NCBI GenBank assembly: GCA_037190665.1
Contig: JBBCJT010000187.1
Span: 1-39,555 of the forward strand
Direction of reading: 5' to 3'
Length of the DNA: 39,555 nt
Source: JBBCJT01 sp037190665
GTDB lineage: Bacteria; Pseudomonadota; Alphaproteobacteria; Acetobacterales; Acetobacteraceae
Below the pieces are notes generated by a model. It worked only from the letters and a program-made list of their open reading frames with translations. It ran no database searches and was not told the DNA's origin. Below, piece after piece: positions 15,463 through 23,041 of the stretch. The translations under genes were made by a program, and so were the position numbers. Each line of letters starts with the position of its first letter. Position 1 is the stretch's first letter.

Positions 15463-16380
15463 GTGGCCAAGGCTGTCCTGACTGTCCGACCCGACAGCCA
15501 TTACGATGATGTCTTGGAGTACTGCTACCATTTCCCGCGCACCTATCTGCGGGTGATGGAGCGCGCGCTAGGCGATATGGTCGTCTACTACGCGCCTCGT
15601 CGAACCTCCGCTGACGGCAGGTCGACGGGTGGGCTTCAGGCCTACTTCGCCGTGGCGCGCATCGTACGCATCGAAGCGGACCGCCACCGGGCGGATCATT
15701 TCTATGCGTTCATGGGAGACTTCGCTCCGTTCGTGCATCCCGTGCCGTATCGCATCGGCGCGACGACGTTCGAGCCCATCCTCACGCGCCCGGATGGCGG
15801 CACCAGCAAGGGGGCATTCGGACGGTCAGTGCGTGCTCTGGACGATGATGCCTTCGCGGCAATCTGCCAGGCGGGTTTCGCCCCGCTGATGCCGGCAGTT
15901 GTCCTGCCAGCAGCGGTGGGCTTCGCAGAAGTGCAGGCGCCCTTCGATCCCATCGCGCCGCCGCGCGCGATCGTCACACAGATCGTCCAGCGCCCCTTTC
16001 GCGATCGCGCCTTCCGTGCCGCTGTGATCGACGCTTATGAGGCGACCTGCGCCTTCACCGGCATTTCTGTGCGCAACGGTGGCGGATGGACGGAGGCGGA
16101 GGCCGCACATATCCAGGCTGTGACCGACGCTGGGCCGGACTCCGTGCGCAACGGGGTGGCACTCTGCAGTACGATGCACGCGTTGTTCGATCGTGGCTTT
16201 TTGTCTTTAGCAGACGACCTGACCATCCTTACCGCACGCGACTTTGTTTCCCCGAAGCTCCAGTCACTGCTCAATGCATCCGGGCGCATGATCACGCCCA
16301 GCCGATCGGAGTTCATGCCGCATCCGACATTCCTGCGCTTCCACCGCGAGCACCGGTTCAAGGATCGGGCGCGTGCCTGA
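15463..16380 (+). CDS. HNH endonuclease with a possible PUA-like N-terminal domain
   Basis: A 305-aa protein starting with GTG. The C-terminal part (about 190-250) is an HNH nuclease of the PF13391 type: CAFTG, then EAAHI with H216, then RNGVALCSTMHALFDRG with N230 and H239. These are the metal-binding and catalytic positions. The N-terminal part (about 15-140) alternates strands (GDMVVYYAPRR, YFAVARIVRI, HFYAFMGDF). This resembles PUA-like domains (EVE/ASCH), which in other restriction enzymes read modified bases. A modification-dependent nuclease is therefore possible, by inference. No methyltransferase gene lies nearby. It overlaps the glutathione peroxidase gene by 8 bases. Confidence 0.8.
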   Translation: MAKAVLTVRPDSHYDDVLEYCYHFPRTYLRVMERALGDMVVYYAPRRTSADGRSTGGLQAYFAVARIVRIEADRHRADHFYAFMGDFAPFVHPVPYRIGATTFEPILTRPDGGTSKGAFGRSVRALDDDAFAAICQAGFAPLMPAVVLPAAVGFAEVQAPFDPIAPPRAIVTQIVQRPFRDRAFRAAVIDAYEATCAFTGISVRNGGGWTEAEAAHIQAVTDAGPDSVRNGVALCSTMHALFDRGFLSLADDLTILTARDFVSPKLQSLLNASGRMITPSRSEFMPHPTFLRFHREHRFKDRARA

Positions 16381-16888
16381 AGTCACGTCCGTGGAGTCGA
16401 CTTTTACGCTCGCGGACTTCACCGCGCGCGACATCGCGGGCGTGGAGGTGCCACTCGCACGTTACGCGGGCAAGGTGGCTCTGGTGGTCAATACCGCCAG
16501 CCGCTGCGGCTTCACGCCGCAATACGCGGCGCTCGAGGCGCTTCACCGCGCCCTCGGCCCGCGCGGGTTCACCGTGCTCGGCTTTCCCTGCAACCAGTTC
16601 CGCAACCAGGAACCGGACGGGGAGGGGGAGATCGCGCGGTTCTGTCGTGCCACCTACGACCTGACGTTCCCGCTGTTCGCCAAGGTCGACGTGAAGGGAC
16701 CGCGCGCGCATCCGCTGTTCCGCTGGCTGACGCAGGCCGCACCGGGGCTGCTCGGCTCCCGCGTGATCAAGTGGAACTTCACGAAGTTCCTCATCGACCA
16801 CGACGGCCACCCGGTGGCGCGCTTCGCGCCGTTCACCCGGCCGGAGGCTATCCGCAAGCCGGCGGAAGCACTGCTCGCCCAGACGTAG
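16373..16888 (+). CDS. Glutathione peroxidase family protein
   Basis: A 171-aa thiol peroxidase of the GPx family, which reduces hydroperoxides with glutathione or thioredoxin. The active site is NTASRCGFTPQYAALE, with cysteine (not selenocysteine) near residue 44. The Gln-containing GFPCNQF and the Trp of WNFTKFLID complete the catalytic set. The start is GTG at 16373, inside the end of the HNH gene, which implies translational coupling with it. Second peroxide-defence locus in the window after ahpCD/oxyR. Confidence 0.93.
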   Translation: MPEVTSVESTFTLADFTARDIAGVEVPLARYAGKVALVVNTASRCGFTPQYAALEALHRALGPRGFTVLGFPCNQFRNQEPDGEGEIARFCRATYDLTFPLFAKVDVKGPRAHPLFRWLTQAAPGLLGSRVIKWNFTKFLIDHDGHPVARFAPFTRPEAIRKPAEALLAQT

Positions 16889-16914
16889 GAACGGCGCGCC
16901 AAAGCGCGCCGTTC
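16889..16914. terminator. Bidirectional terminator between gpx and the permease
   Basis: A perfect 11-bp inverted repeat (GAACGGCGCGC, loop CAAA, then its complement) begins right after the gpx stop and is followed by ACCTTATAG. It sits between two converging genes. Confidence 0.75.
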
Positions 16915-16972
16915 ACCTTATAGCCTTGCCGATGATCCTTCCGCGGGGCGCGCAGGTCCCGCGTGTGCAACC

Positions 16973-18466
16973 TCAGTGCTTTTGGGGCGATCGCACAGGT
17001 TCCGTCGCATACTGGCGCGAGGCCGGATTGCCCTGATCGGGCGCATAGCCACCCGCAGCAGGACGCAGCCGCTGCGCCCAGGACATGCCGGCGAAGAACG
17101 GGCTGCGTCGCCTGTTGGCGAACAGATAGAGCAGCGACAGCAGCACGATGAACGGCACGCCGGCGAGCAGCGTCAGCCGGAACGGTTCCGAGAACAGCGT
17201 GCTGATCATGATCGCGGCCATGGTGGAGCCGCCAAGCAGTGTCAGCCACGGGAAGCCGATGGCGCGGAAGGGCGGGCGCGGCTTGCCCGCACGATCCCAG
17301 CCACGCCGGAAGAAGTAGTGCGAGACGAAGATCATCAGCCAAGTGAACATCGCGCCGAAGCTCGACAGCGACAGCATCGTCAGGAAGGCGTTCTCCGGCC
17401 AGCGTATGTTCACGGCCGTGGCGATCCCGATCCCGGCGCAGGACAGCGCCAGTGCCTTCGCCGGAATGCCGCGTGCGCTGATGTCGCCGAAGGTGCGGGG
17501 CGCGAAACCGCCACGCGAGAGGCTGAACAGCATGCGCGATGCGGTGTAGAGTTGGCTGTTCATCGCCGACAGCGCCGCGACCAGGATCACGAAGTTCATG
17601 ATGCTGGCGCCGCCCGGGATGCCGACGAGCTCCATGACCTTCACGAACGGGCTTCCATCCTCGCCGATCTTCATCCACGGGACGAGGGCCAGCATCAGAC
17701 CGAGCGTGAGCAGATAGAACAGCGTCAGCCGGACGATCGTCGCCCAGAAGGCACGCCGCACCGCGCGCTGGGGGTTGTCCGCCTCACCGGCGGCAACCGC
17801 GATCATCTCGATGCTGAGATAGCTGAAGATGGAGACCATCACAGCCTGCCACATGCCCCACGTTCCATGCGGCATGAAGCCGCCGTGGCGCGTGTAGTTG
17901 ACGAAGCCCGCACCCTCCGGCGGCGCGGCGAAGAGGATGGCGGATGCGATGATGATGAAGGCGATGATGGCGGCGATCTTGATCGAGGAGAACAGGTACT
18001 CGATCGTCCCGAAGGCCCTGACGCTCATCACGTTCACGCCGATCAGGGATACCGAGAAGATCACGACCCAGAACCAGGGCGGTGTGGTCGGGAACCAGTA
18101 GGTCATGTATTCGCCGACGGCGCTGATCTCGATCCCCACCGCCAGCACGAGGCTGATCCAGTACGAGTACCGGACAAGGAAGCCGGCAAGGGGGCCGACA
18201 TAGCATTCGGCATAGGTGCCGAAGGCGCCCGACGTCGGGTGCGCGATCGTCATCTCGGCGAGGCACCCCATGACGAGCAGGGTCACCAGGGCGCCGATGC
18301 CGTAGGAGAGGATCACGCTCGGCCCGGCCATGCCGATCGCGAACTTGCTGCCTAGGAACAGCCCCGTTCCTATCGCGCCGCCGATGCTGATCATCGCCAT
18401 CTGCCCGGCGGTCAGCTTCCGGTTCAGACCCTCTTCCCGTCTGACGGCATTGTCGATCGCGTCCAT
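16973..18466 (-). CDS. Amino-acid permease, APC superfamily (AAT type)
   Basis: A 497-aa membrane transporter with about 12 hydrophobic segments. The ATG at 18466 has an AGGAAA site and is preferred to one five codons upstream. The first membrane segment holds the family motif GGAIGTGLFLGSKFAI. The AAT motif region AFGTYAECYVGPLAGFLVRY and the later SIEMIAVAAGEADNPQRAVR are also typical. These permeases bring in amino acids, often aromatic, by proton symport. It lies downstream of kynureninase and its regulator on the same strand, so the substrate may be tryptophan or kynurenine; this is inference from position. Confidence 0.9.
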   Translation of the reverse strand: MDAIDNAVRREEGLNRKLTAGQMAMISIGGAIGTGLFLGSKFAIGMAGPSVILSYGIGALVTLLVMGCLAEMTIAHPTSGAFGTYAECYVGPLAGFLVRYSYWISLVLAVGIEISAVGEYMTYWFPTTPPWFWVVIFSVSLIGVNVMSVRAFGTIEYLFSSIKIAAIIAFIIIASAILFAAPPEGAGFVNYTRHGGFMPHGTWGMWQAVMVSIFSYLSIEMIAVAAGEADNPQRAVRRAFWATIVRLTLFYLLTLGLMLALVPWMKIGEDGSPFVKVMELVGIPGGASIMNFVILVAALSAMNSQLYTASRMLFSLSRGGFAPRTFGDISARGIPAKALALSCAGIGIATAVNIRWPENAFLTMLSLSSFGAMFTWLMIFVSHYFFRRGWDRAGKPRPPFRAIGFPWLTLLGGSTMAAIMISTLFSEPFRLTLLAGVPFIVLLSLLYLFANRRRSPFFAGMSWAQRLRPAAGGYAPDQGNPASRQYATEPVRSPQKH

Positions 18467-18775
18467 GATTTCCTCCCTCAATTCGGTCGCTTCTTGAATG
18501 TCTGGCTGGCTTGTGTGCGCGGGCCCGGTCGTTGGTTGCGGGCCTTCCGCGCGTCAGCTTGTTGGTCTCCTGATGATCGGCTGCGCAGCTTGCCGGACGA
18601 GGCAGGGGCTGCGGCGTTGCGATGGATCACCGATGTCGTGCGCGCGGAAGAAACGCGCGCCCGGCCCGGCCTCGTCAGCGGGCCGCTGCGCGCCTTCCTG
18701 CTTCGCGCGGGCTTTCAGATGGGGGTGCTGCGATCATGTGGTTCCAATTTCCTGATCAGATTGCCGCTTGCACGG
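18467..18775. other. 309-bp gap between the GntR regulator and the permease
   Basis: It is GC-rich and holds no gene I can support, although plus-strand frames stay open through it. It probably contains a separate promoter for the permease (minus strand), and CTGATCAG near 18752 is a perfect 8-base palindrome close to the end of the regulator gene. No clear -35/-10 pair is seen. Confidence 0.4.
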
Positions 18776-19513
18776 TCAGCGCGTCCGGGCGTGTTCGAGC
18801 CTCGCCAGAGCCTTGTCGAGCAAGGCCAAGGCTTCCGAGTTGTGTCCGGCCAGCGCGGTATCGAGCGCAGAGAAATCCCGCGCGATCGCGAGGTCATAGA
18901 GATCGCGATGCGCCTCGACGGTGTTGATCGACTGGATTTCTCCGATGATGTCGGATGACCCGGTCGTCTCAAGCCACGCGCCCATGATGTAGCAGCGGTA
19001 GCGGTCGATATTCGCGTTCAGCATCTCGACCATCCGCTGCGCCCAGCCGTTGGTGGATCCGGCCAGCAATGCCGCGTGCAGGTCGCGGTGCCCCTCGAGC
19101 CAGGACCTGTTCTTCTCGTATGCACCTACCGGTGACAGGGCATCCAGCTTCGCAAACCGGTGGAACGCGAGCACCAGATCCTGCTCGCAGGCATCGTTCC
19201 AGTGCGACGGCGCATCCGCCAGCAGCAGGCGTTCCAGTGTGGCCTTCGTCCCGATCAGGTGGCGCAGCTCGGCTCTGTCGATGCCCGGCTGCCAGAAGCC
19301 CTGCTGGTGGCGGGCCGTGACGAGGTTTTCCGCCGAAAGCTGGAACAGCGCCTCCCGCACGGGGGTGCCGCCGGCATCGATGCGCCTTGCGACCTCATCG
19401 ACGCGGATGCGGGTGTTCGGCATGAGGGCCGAACTGATCACCAGCGCCCGCACGTCCTCGTAGACGCTGGAGCGCCGGGTGGCCGCCGCGCGTTCGAGGG
19501 TGAGCGCGCGCAT
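18776..19513 (-). CDS. GntR-family regulator with FCD domain
   Basis: A 245-aa repressor-type protein. The N-terminal winged helix (about residues 12-75) reads VYEDVRALVISSALMPNTRI, then VREALFQLSAENLV, as in the FadR subgroup. The rest is the all-helical FCD effector domain, with metal-binding histidines likely at FHRFAKL, GHRDLHAALL and EAHRDLYDLAI. It begins six bases after the kynureninase stop, so it is co-transcribed with kynU and probably controls it, sensing kynurenine or a related acid. Other bacteria more often use an Lrp-type regulator (KynR) here. The paired palindrome at 20861-20890 is the likely operator. Confidence 0.9.
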   Translation of the reverse strand: MRALTLERAAATRRSSVYEDVRALVISSALMPNTRIRVDEVARRIDAGGTPVREALFQLSAENLVTARHQQGFWQPGIDRAELRHLIGTKATLERLLLADAPSHWNDACEQDLVLAFHRFAKLDALSPVGAYEKNRSWLEGHRDLHAALLAGSTNGWAQRMVEMLNANIDRYRCYIMGAWLETTGSSDIIGEIQSINTVEAHRDLYDLAIARDFSALDTALAGHNSEALALLDKALARLEHARTR

Positions 19514-19519
19514 GCCGTC

Positions 19520-20797
19520 TCACGTCACCAGCTTGCGGGCTGCAAAGCGCGGCTCGCGCCACTGTCCGGTCCGCATGATCATCTCCAGCGTGTCGATCGC
19601 GTCCCAGACATCGGTGTGGGAGACATAGAGGGGCGTGAAGCCGAAGCGCAGGATGTCCGGTGCGCGGAAGTCGCCGATGACACCCGCTTCGATCAAGGCC
19701 TGCATGATCGGCCACGCATTCTCATGCGTCAGCGAGACCTGGCTTCCGCGGTCGCGGTGATCGCGTGGGGTGATGATCCCGAAGCCGCAGCCGCCGAACC
19801 TCGTCTCGACGAGATGGATGAAGATGTCCGTCAACCGGAGGGATTTGGCCCGGAGGTCCGCCATGTCGGCATCGGCGAAGATGTCGAGGCTGTCCAGAAG
19901 CGGCAGGTAGGACAGCACGGGCGGCGTGCCCACGCGGAACTTCGCGATCGTGTCGGCGGGCGTGTAGTTGATGTCGAACGCGAACGGGTCCTTGTGGCCC
20001 TGCCATCCGGTCAGCGGATTGGACACCAGCGGCAGATGGCGCGCGGCGACGAAGAGGAATGCCGGGCTGCCGGGGCCGCCGTTCAGATACTTGTAGGTGC
20101 AGCCCACGGCGAAATCGACGTCGTGCGCGTTGAGGTCGATGGGCAGTGCGCCGAGCGCGTGGCAGAGATCCCAGATGACCACGGCGCCCGCGACATGCGC
20201 CGCCTTCGTGACCCTCCCCATGTCCCGCAGACGGCCGGTCCGGTAGTTCACGTGCGAGAGGGTGACGACGGCCGTGTCGGCCCCGATCAGCGCGAGCACG
20301 CTGTCATCGTCGTCCTCGGCCAGGATCAGGCGCCTGTCCGGAAACGACGTCTTCAGGGCGCCCTGGAGGACATGAATGTCGCTCGGGAAGTTGTTCTTCT
20401 CCGAAATGACGGTGGTGCGGTCCGGGCGCAGCGGGAGCGCCGCGAAGAGCGCCTTGTAGAGATTGATGGACGTCGAATCCGCGACCAGCACCTCCCCCGG
20501 CTTCGCGCCCATGAGCGGCGCCAGCCTGTCGCCCGTCCGCTCCGGCAGGGTGTGCCACTCGAACTCGTTCCAGACGCGGATGAGCTTGCCGGCCCAGCCG
20601 GTGTGCGTCGCCTCGTGAAGGGTAGTGGGGACCGCGCGCGGCATGGCGCCGAGCGAGTTGCCGTCCAGATAGATGACATCGCGCGGCAGATCGAAACGGT
20701 CGCGGAAGTGCCTGAGCCGGTCCTCGCGATCGAGTTGCTGGCAGTCGGAGCGGTCCGACGGCAGCCGGTCGGAAATCTGGGCCGCACTCATCTTCAT
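19520..20797 (-). CDS. kynU: Kynureninase
   Basis: A 425-aa PLP enzyme that cleaves L-kynurenine to anthranilate and L-alanine, in tryptophan breakdown. Hallmarks: YLDGNSLGAMPR (residues 43-54), the NNFPSD loop (135-140), the aspartate that contacts the PLP nitrogen in VVIWDLCHALGALPI, and the PLP lysine K236 in GCTYKYLNGGPGSPAF. Length fits the bacterial enzyme. The ATG at 20797 follows a GAGAGGAA site. The kynA and kynB genes for the earlier steps are not in the window. The regulator and an amino-acid permease follow on the same strand. Confidence 0.96.
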   Translation of the reverse strand: MKMSAAQISDRLPSDRSDCQQLDREDRLRHFRDRFDLPRDVIYLDGNSLGAMPRAVPTTLHEATHTGWAGKLIRVWNEFEWHTLPERTGDRLAPLMGAKPGEVLVADSTSINLYKALFAALPLRPDRTTVISEKNNFPSDIHVLQGALKTSFPDRRLILAEDDDDSVLALIGADTAVVTLSHVNYRTGRLRDMGRVTKAAHVAGAVVIWDLCHALGALPIDLNAHDVDFAVGCTYKYLNGGPGSPAFLFVAARHLPLVSNPLTGWQGHKDPFAFDINYTPADTIAKFRVGTPPVLSYLPLLDSLDIFADADMADLRAKSLRLTDIFIHLVETRFGGCGFGIITPRDHRDRGSQVSLTHENAWPIMQALIEAGVIGDFRAPDILRFGFTPLYVSHTDVWDAIDTLEMIMRTGQWREPRFAARKLVT

Positions 20798-20860
20798 GGC
20801 TGTTCCTCTCCCGTCGCGGTCGGCGGCTTCACGAGCGCCCTTGGGGACAGAATGCGCAAG

Positions 20861-20890
20861 AATTTGTAGATTTCAAGAAATTTGTAAATT
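20861..20890. promoter_or_regulatory. Tandem AT-rich operator and promoter upstream of kynU
   Basis: Two related 12-mers, AATTTGTAGATT (20861-20872) and the perfect palindrome AATTTGTAAATT (20879-20890), are centred 18 bp apart in otherwise GC-rich DNA, 64-93 bp upstream of kynU. On the minus strand TTGAAA (between the 12-mers) and CATTCT 16 bases later make a fair sigma-70 promoter. A repressor bound here would cover the -35 box. The co-transcribed FCD-GntR protein is the obvious candidate. Confidence 0.6.
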
Positions 20891-20941
20891 CTCTCCGAAG
20901 GCAGCCGACAACGCTCAAGGGCGCGCGGCTGCCGCTGCGCC

Positions 20942-21044
20942 CGTGAGCTGACGGTGCGGACCGCCCCTCGTGAGGTGACGGTGGAGGCTCAACAAAGACT
21001 GTGTGCGAGCCGGCTTCCGCTCGGGCCGTTTGCGTGAGCTGGCG
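20942..21044. repeat. Short direct repeats between kynU promoter and the flavoprotein gene
   Basis: CGTGAGCTGACGGTG (20942), CGTGAGGTGACGGTG (20969) and CGTGAGCTGGCG (21033) recur within 100 bp after the 12-gene operon's last stop codon. The meaning is unknown; chance or decayed sequence is possible. Confidence 0.3.
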
Positions 21045-22442
21045 TCAGCGACGCAGCGCGGAACTCGCCGCCAGCCCGGCCAGCCGACCGTAGGCAACCG
21101 CCGTCAGAAGCCCGTTGCCCGACAGATAGCCGGACGGATCGGGCCCTGAAACGCCGCACGCCGCGCCGCCGGCTGCGAACAGATTGGGCAGCGGACTGCC
21201 CTCGGCCCGCAGCACGCGCGCGCTGTCATCCACCACCAGCCCGCCCTGCGTATGGAACAGCGCGCCGGTGACGCGCACGGCGCGGTAGGGCGCAGCCAGC
21301 GGCTTGCCGCCCGCGAAGTTGCGGCCGAACGCGTCGGTGCTTCCGGCCGCCTTATGCGCCTCCACATCGGCCAGCGTGTCGGCCAGCGCGCCCGGGGGCA
21401 GATGCGCAGCCGCTGCCAGACCCTCGATCGTGTCGGCGGAGAGCACGGTGCCGGCTGCCTCGGCCTGTCGGAAATCCTCGAACTGCCGCGCGATGTCCGC
21501 GATGCGCCCGTCGAAGATCGTCCACGCGATCCCGCCCGGTTGCGCCAGCACGTTCGCGGCCTGCTCCGAATACCCATGGCTTTCGTCGGAGAAGCGGCGT
21601 CCCTCCGCGTTCACCTGAAAGCCGCCTTCGGTGATCGTCGCCCACGTGATCAGGATGCCGGCCGGATGCGCCACCGATCCGTGGCCCTGATGGCCGGACA
21701 GGTGCCGCACCGCGGCCCCCAGCGCCTGACCCCAGAGCAGCGCATCGCCCTGATTGCCCTCGTGGCCGAAGTACAGCGCGTCCGCGAGGCTCGGGATATG
21801 CGCGCGCACCAGCGCCTTGTTCCCGCCATAGCCGTTGCAGGCGAGGATCAGCGCCGCGCAGCCGATCTCCTCCGTGCTGCCGTCCGGGCGTGTCAGCGTC
21901 ACGCCGGCGATGCTTCCGTCTTCCGCGGCATGCAGTGCGGTGACATGCGCGTCGGTGAAGATGTCCACGCCCGCCCGCTCCGCCGCGTCGCGCAGGCGGT
22001 TGACCAGTTCCTCACCGGACCGGCTGGGCAGGCCGTGCATGCGGTTCGCCGAGTGGCCCGGGTAGCGGAAATCGGTGATGACCGAGAAGCCGAGCCCGTG
22101 TGTACCCGCAAGCCATTCCAGTGCGGGACCGATGGCCCGCGTGACCGTCGCGACCGCCTGCGGATCGGGCTGGTTGTCGGCCTTGCGCAGGATGTCGGCG
22201 GCGAAGCTGTCGGCGGTGTCCTCGATACCGGCTTCGCGCTGCCAGCGCGTGCCGGGGGCGGGGATCAGGCCGGCCGACAGCGCGGTGGATCCGCGCGGAA
22301 GTGGATCGCGCTCCAGCACCAGGCACTCGCACCCGGCATCCCGTGCGGCGAGTGCTGCCGTCAGCCCCGCCGCGCCGGCGCCGACGATCAGCAGCGGCAC
22401 GCTCGCTTCGTAGCCTTCCCGCGCGGGACGTATCCGGCTCAT
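21045..22442 (-). CDS. FAD-dependent dehydrogenase, fumarate-reductase/ketosteroid-dehydrogenase type
   Basis: A 465-aa flavoprotein of the FAD_binding_2 family. It has the Rossmann motif LLIVGAGAAGLTAALAARDA (about residues 17-36) with ERD after beta-2, and the C-terminal FAD segment GGAACGVSGPDPSGYLSGNG. The middle TQGGLVVDDSARVL is also typical. Relatives oxidise or reduce C-C bonds next to carboxyl or keto groups: fumarate, tricarballylate, 3-ketosteroids. No signal peptide is seen, so it is probably cytoplasmic. It is the last gene of a 12-gene operon; its start overlaps the preceding stop (ATGA). The likely role is an oxidation or reduction of the imported substrate or an intermediate. 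Confidence 0.87.
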   Translation of the reverse strand: MSRIRPAREGYEASVPLLIVGAGAAGLTAALAARDAGCECLVLERDPLPRGSTALSAGLIPAPGTRWQREAGIEDTADSFAADILRKADNQPDPQAVATVTRAIGPALEWLAGTHGLGFSVITDFRYPGHSANRMHGLPSRSGEELVNRLRDAAERAGVDIFTDAHVTALHAAEDGSIAGVTLTRPDGSTEEIGCAALILACNGYGGNKALVRAHIPSLADALYFGHEGNQGDALLWGQALGAAVRHLSGHQGHGSVAHPAGILITWATITEGGFQVNAEGRRFSDESHGYSEQAANVLAQPGGIAWTIFDGRIADIARQFEDFRQAEAAGTVLSADTIEGLAAAAHLPPGALADTLADVEAHKAAGSTDAFGRNFAGGKPLAAPYRAVRVTGALFHTQGGLVVDDSARVLRAEGSPLPNLFAAGGAACGVSGPDPSGYLSGNGLLTAVAYGRLAGLAASSALRR

Positions 22443-23041
22443 GGCGTCTCGCCGCGTTCCACGGCGCGCAGTGCTTCCTCCACGGTCGCGACATGGGCGA
22501 CGGATCGCAGGGCGGCGATGGCCGTCTCATGCACCTCGCGCCCGATCGTCGCGCAGCCGTCGGACAGCACAGTCACGTCGATGTCGCGCACATGCGCATC
22601 GCGCACGGTGGTGGACACGCCGCCGTTGGTGGTGATGCCGGCGACGACCAGCCGCGCGATGCCGCACTTGCGCAGCATCCACTCCAACCGCGTCTGGTAG
22701 AAGGCGGAGTAGGCGACCTTCTCGACGACGATATCGCTCGGCGCCAGCTCCTCCACCAGCGCCTGCCCCCACGATCCGGGGGCGAAATCGCCCTTGCGCA
22801 GGAAGGGTCGCAGCTTCTTCAGGTGCGGCGCGATGATCGGTTCGCCGCCGCGTCCGGGCCAGATGGTGAAGTGCGTGGACGCGATCATCCCGCCCGCGTT
22901 GCGGAACGCAGCGACCAGCGGGGCGAGCCGCGCGGGCAGGGCGGTGATCGCCGGGTCCGTCGCGCCACCGCGCGCATACGCGCCATCGGGATGGATGAAA
23001 TCGTTCTGCAGATCGAAAAGGAGCAGCGCGGCGTCCTTCAT
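22439..23041 (-). CDS. Isochorismatase-fold hydrolase lacking the nucleophilic cysteine
   Basis: A 200-aa protein of the cysteine-hydrolase/isochorismatase family. The Asp of the usual Asp-Lys-Cys triad is present in LLLFDLQNDFIHP, and the Lys in LRKGDFAPGS. The third residue is missing: where amidases read TNxCVxxT this protein has ITTNGGVSTTVRDA, with Gly for Cys. Relatives that cleave enol ethers do so without a cysteine nucleophile, so it may be an isochorismatase-like hydrolase rather than an amidase, or a non-catalytic partner. The neighbouring HyuA overlaps its start (ATGA). ATG at 23041 is chosen for this overlap and for the normal N-terminus MKDAALLLFD. Confidence 0.85.
   Translation of the reverse strand: MKDAALLLFDLQNDFIHPDGAYARGGATDPAITALPARLAPLVAAFRNAGGMIASTHFTIWPGRGGEPIIAPHLKKLRPFLRKGDFAPGSWGQALVEELAPSDIVVEKVAYSAFYQTRLEWMLRKCGIARLVVAGITTNGGVSTTVRDAHVRDIDVTVLSDGCATIGREVHETAIAALRSVAHVATVEEALRAVERGETP

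Noticed and set aside
16480..16520. Possible selenocysteine in glutathione peroxidase
   Set aside because: The active-site codon is TGC, a normal cysteine, and no stop codon interrupts the frame.
18494..18958. Plus-strand frame through the gap between the permease and the GntR gene
   Set aside because: It runs on antisense into the GntR gene, lacks a ribosome-binding site and matches no family I know.
20942..21044. Three short direct repeats considered as a CRISPR-like array or iteron set
   Set aside because: Only three short imperfect copies, with unequal spacing and no cas or replication genes nearby.
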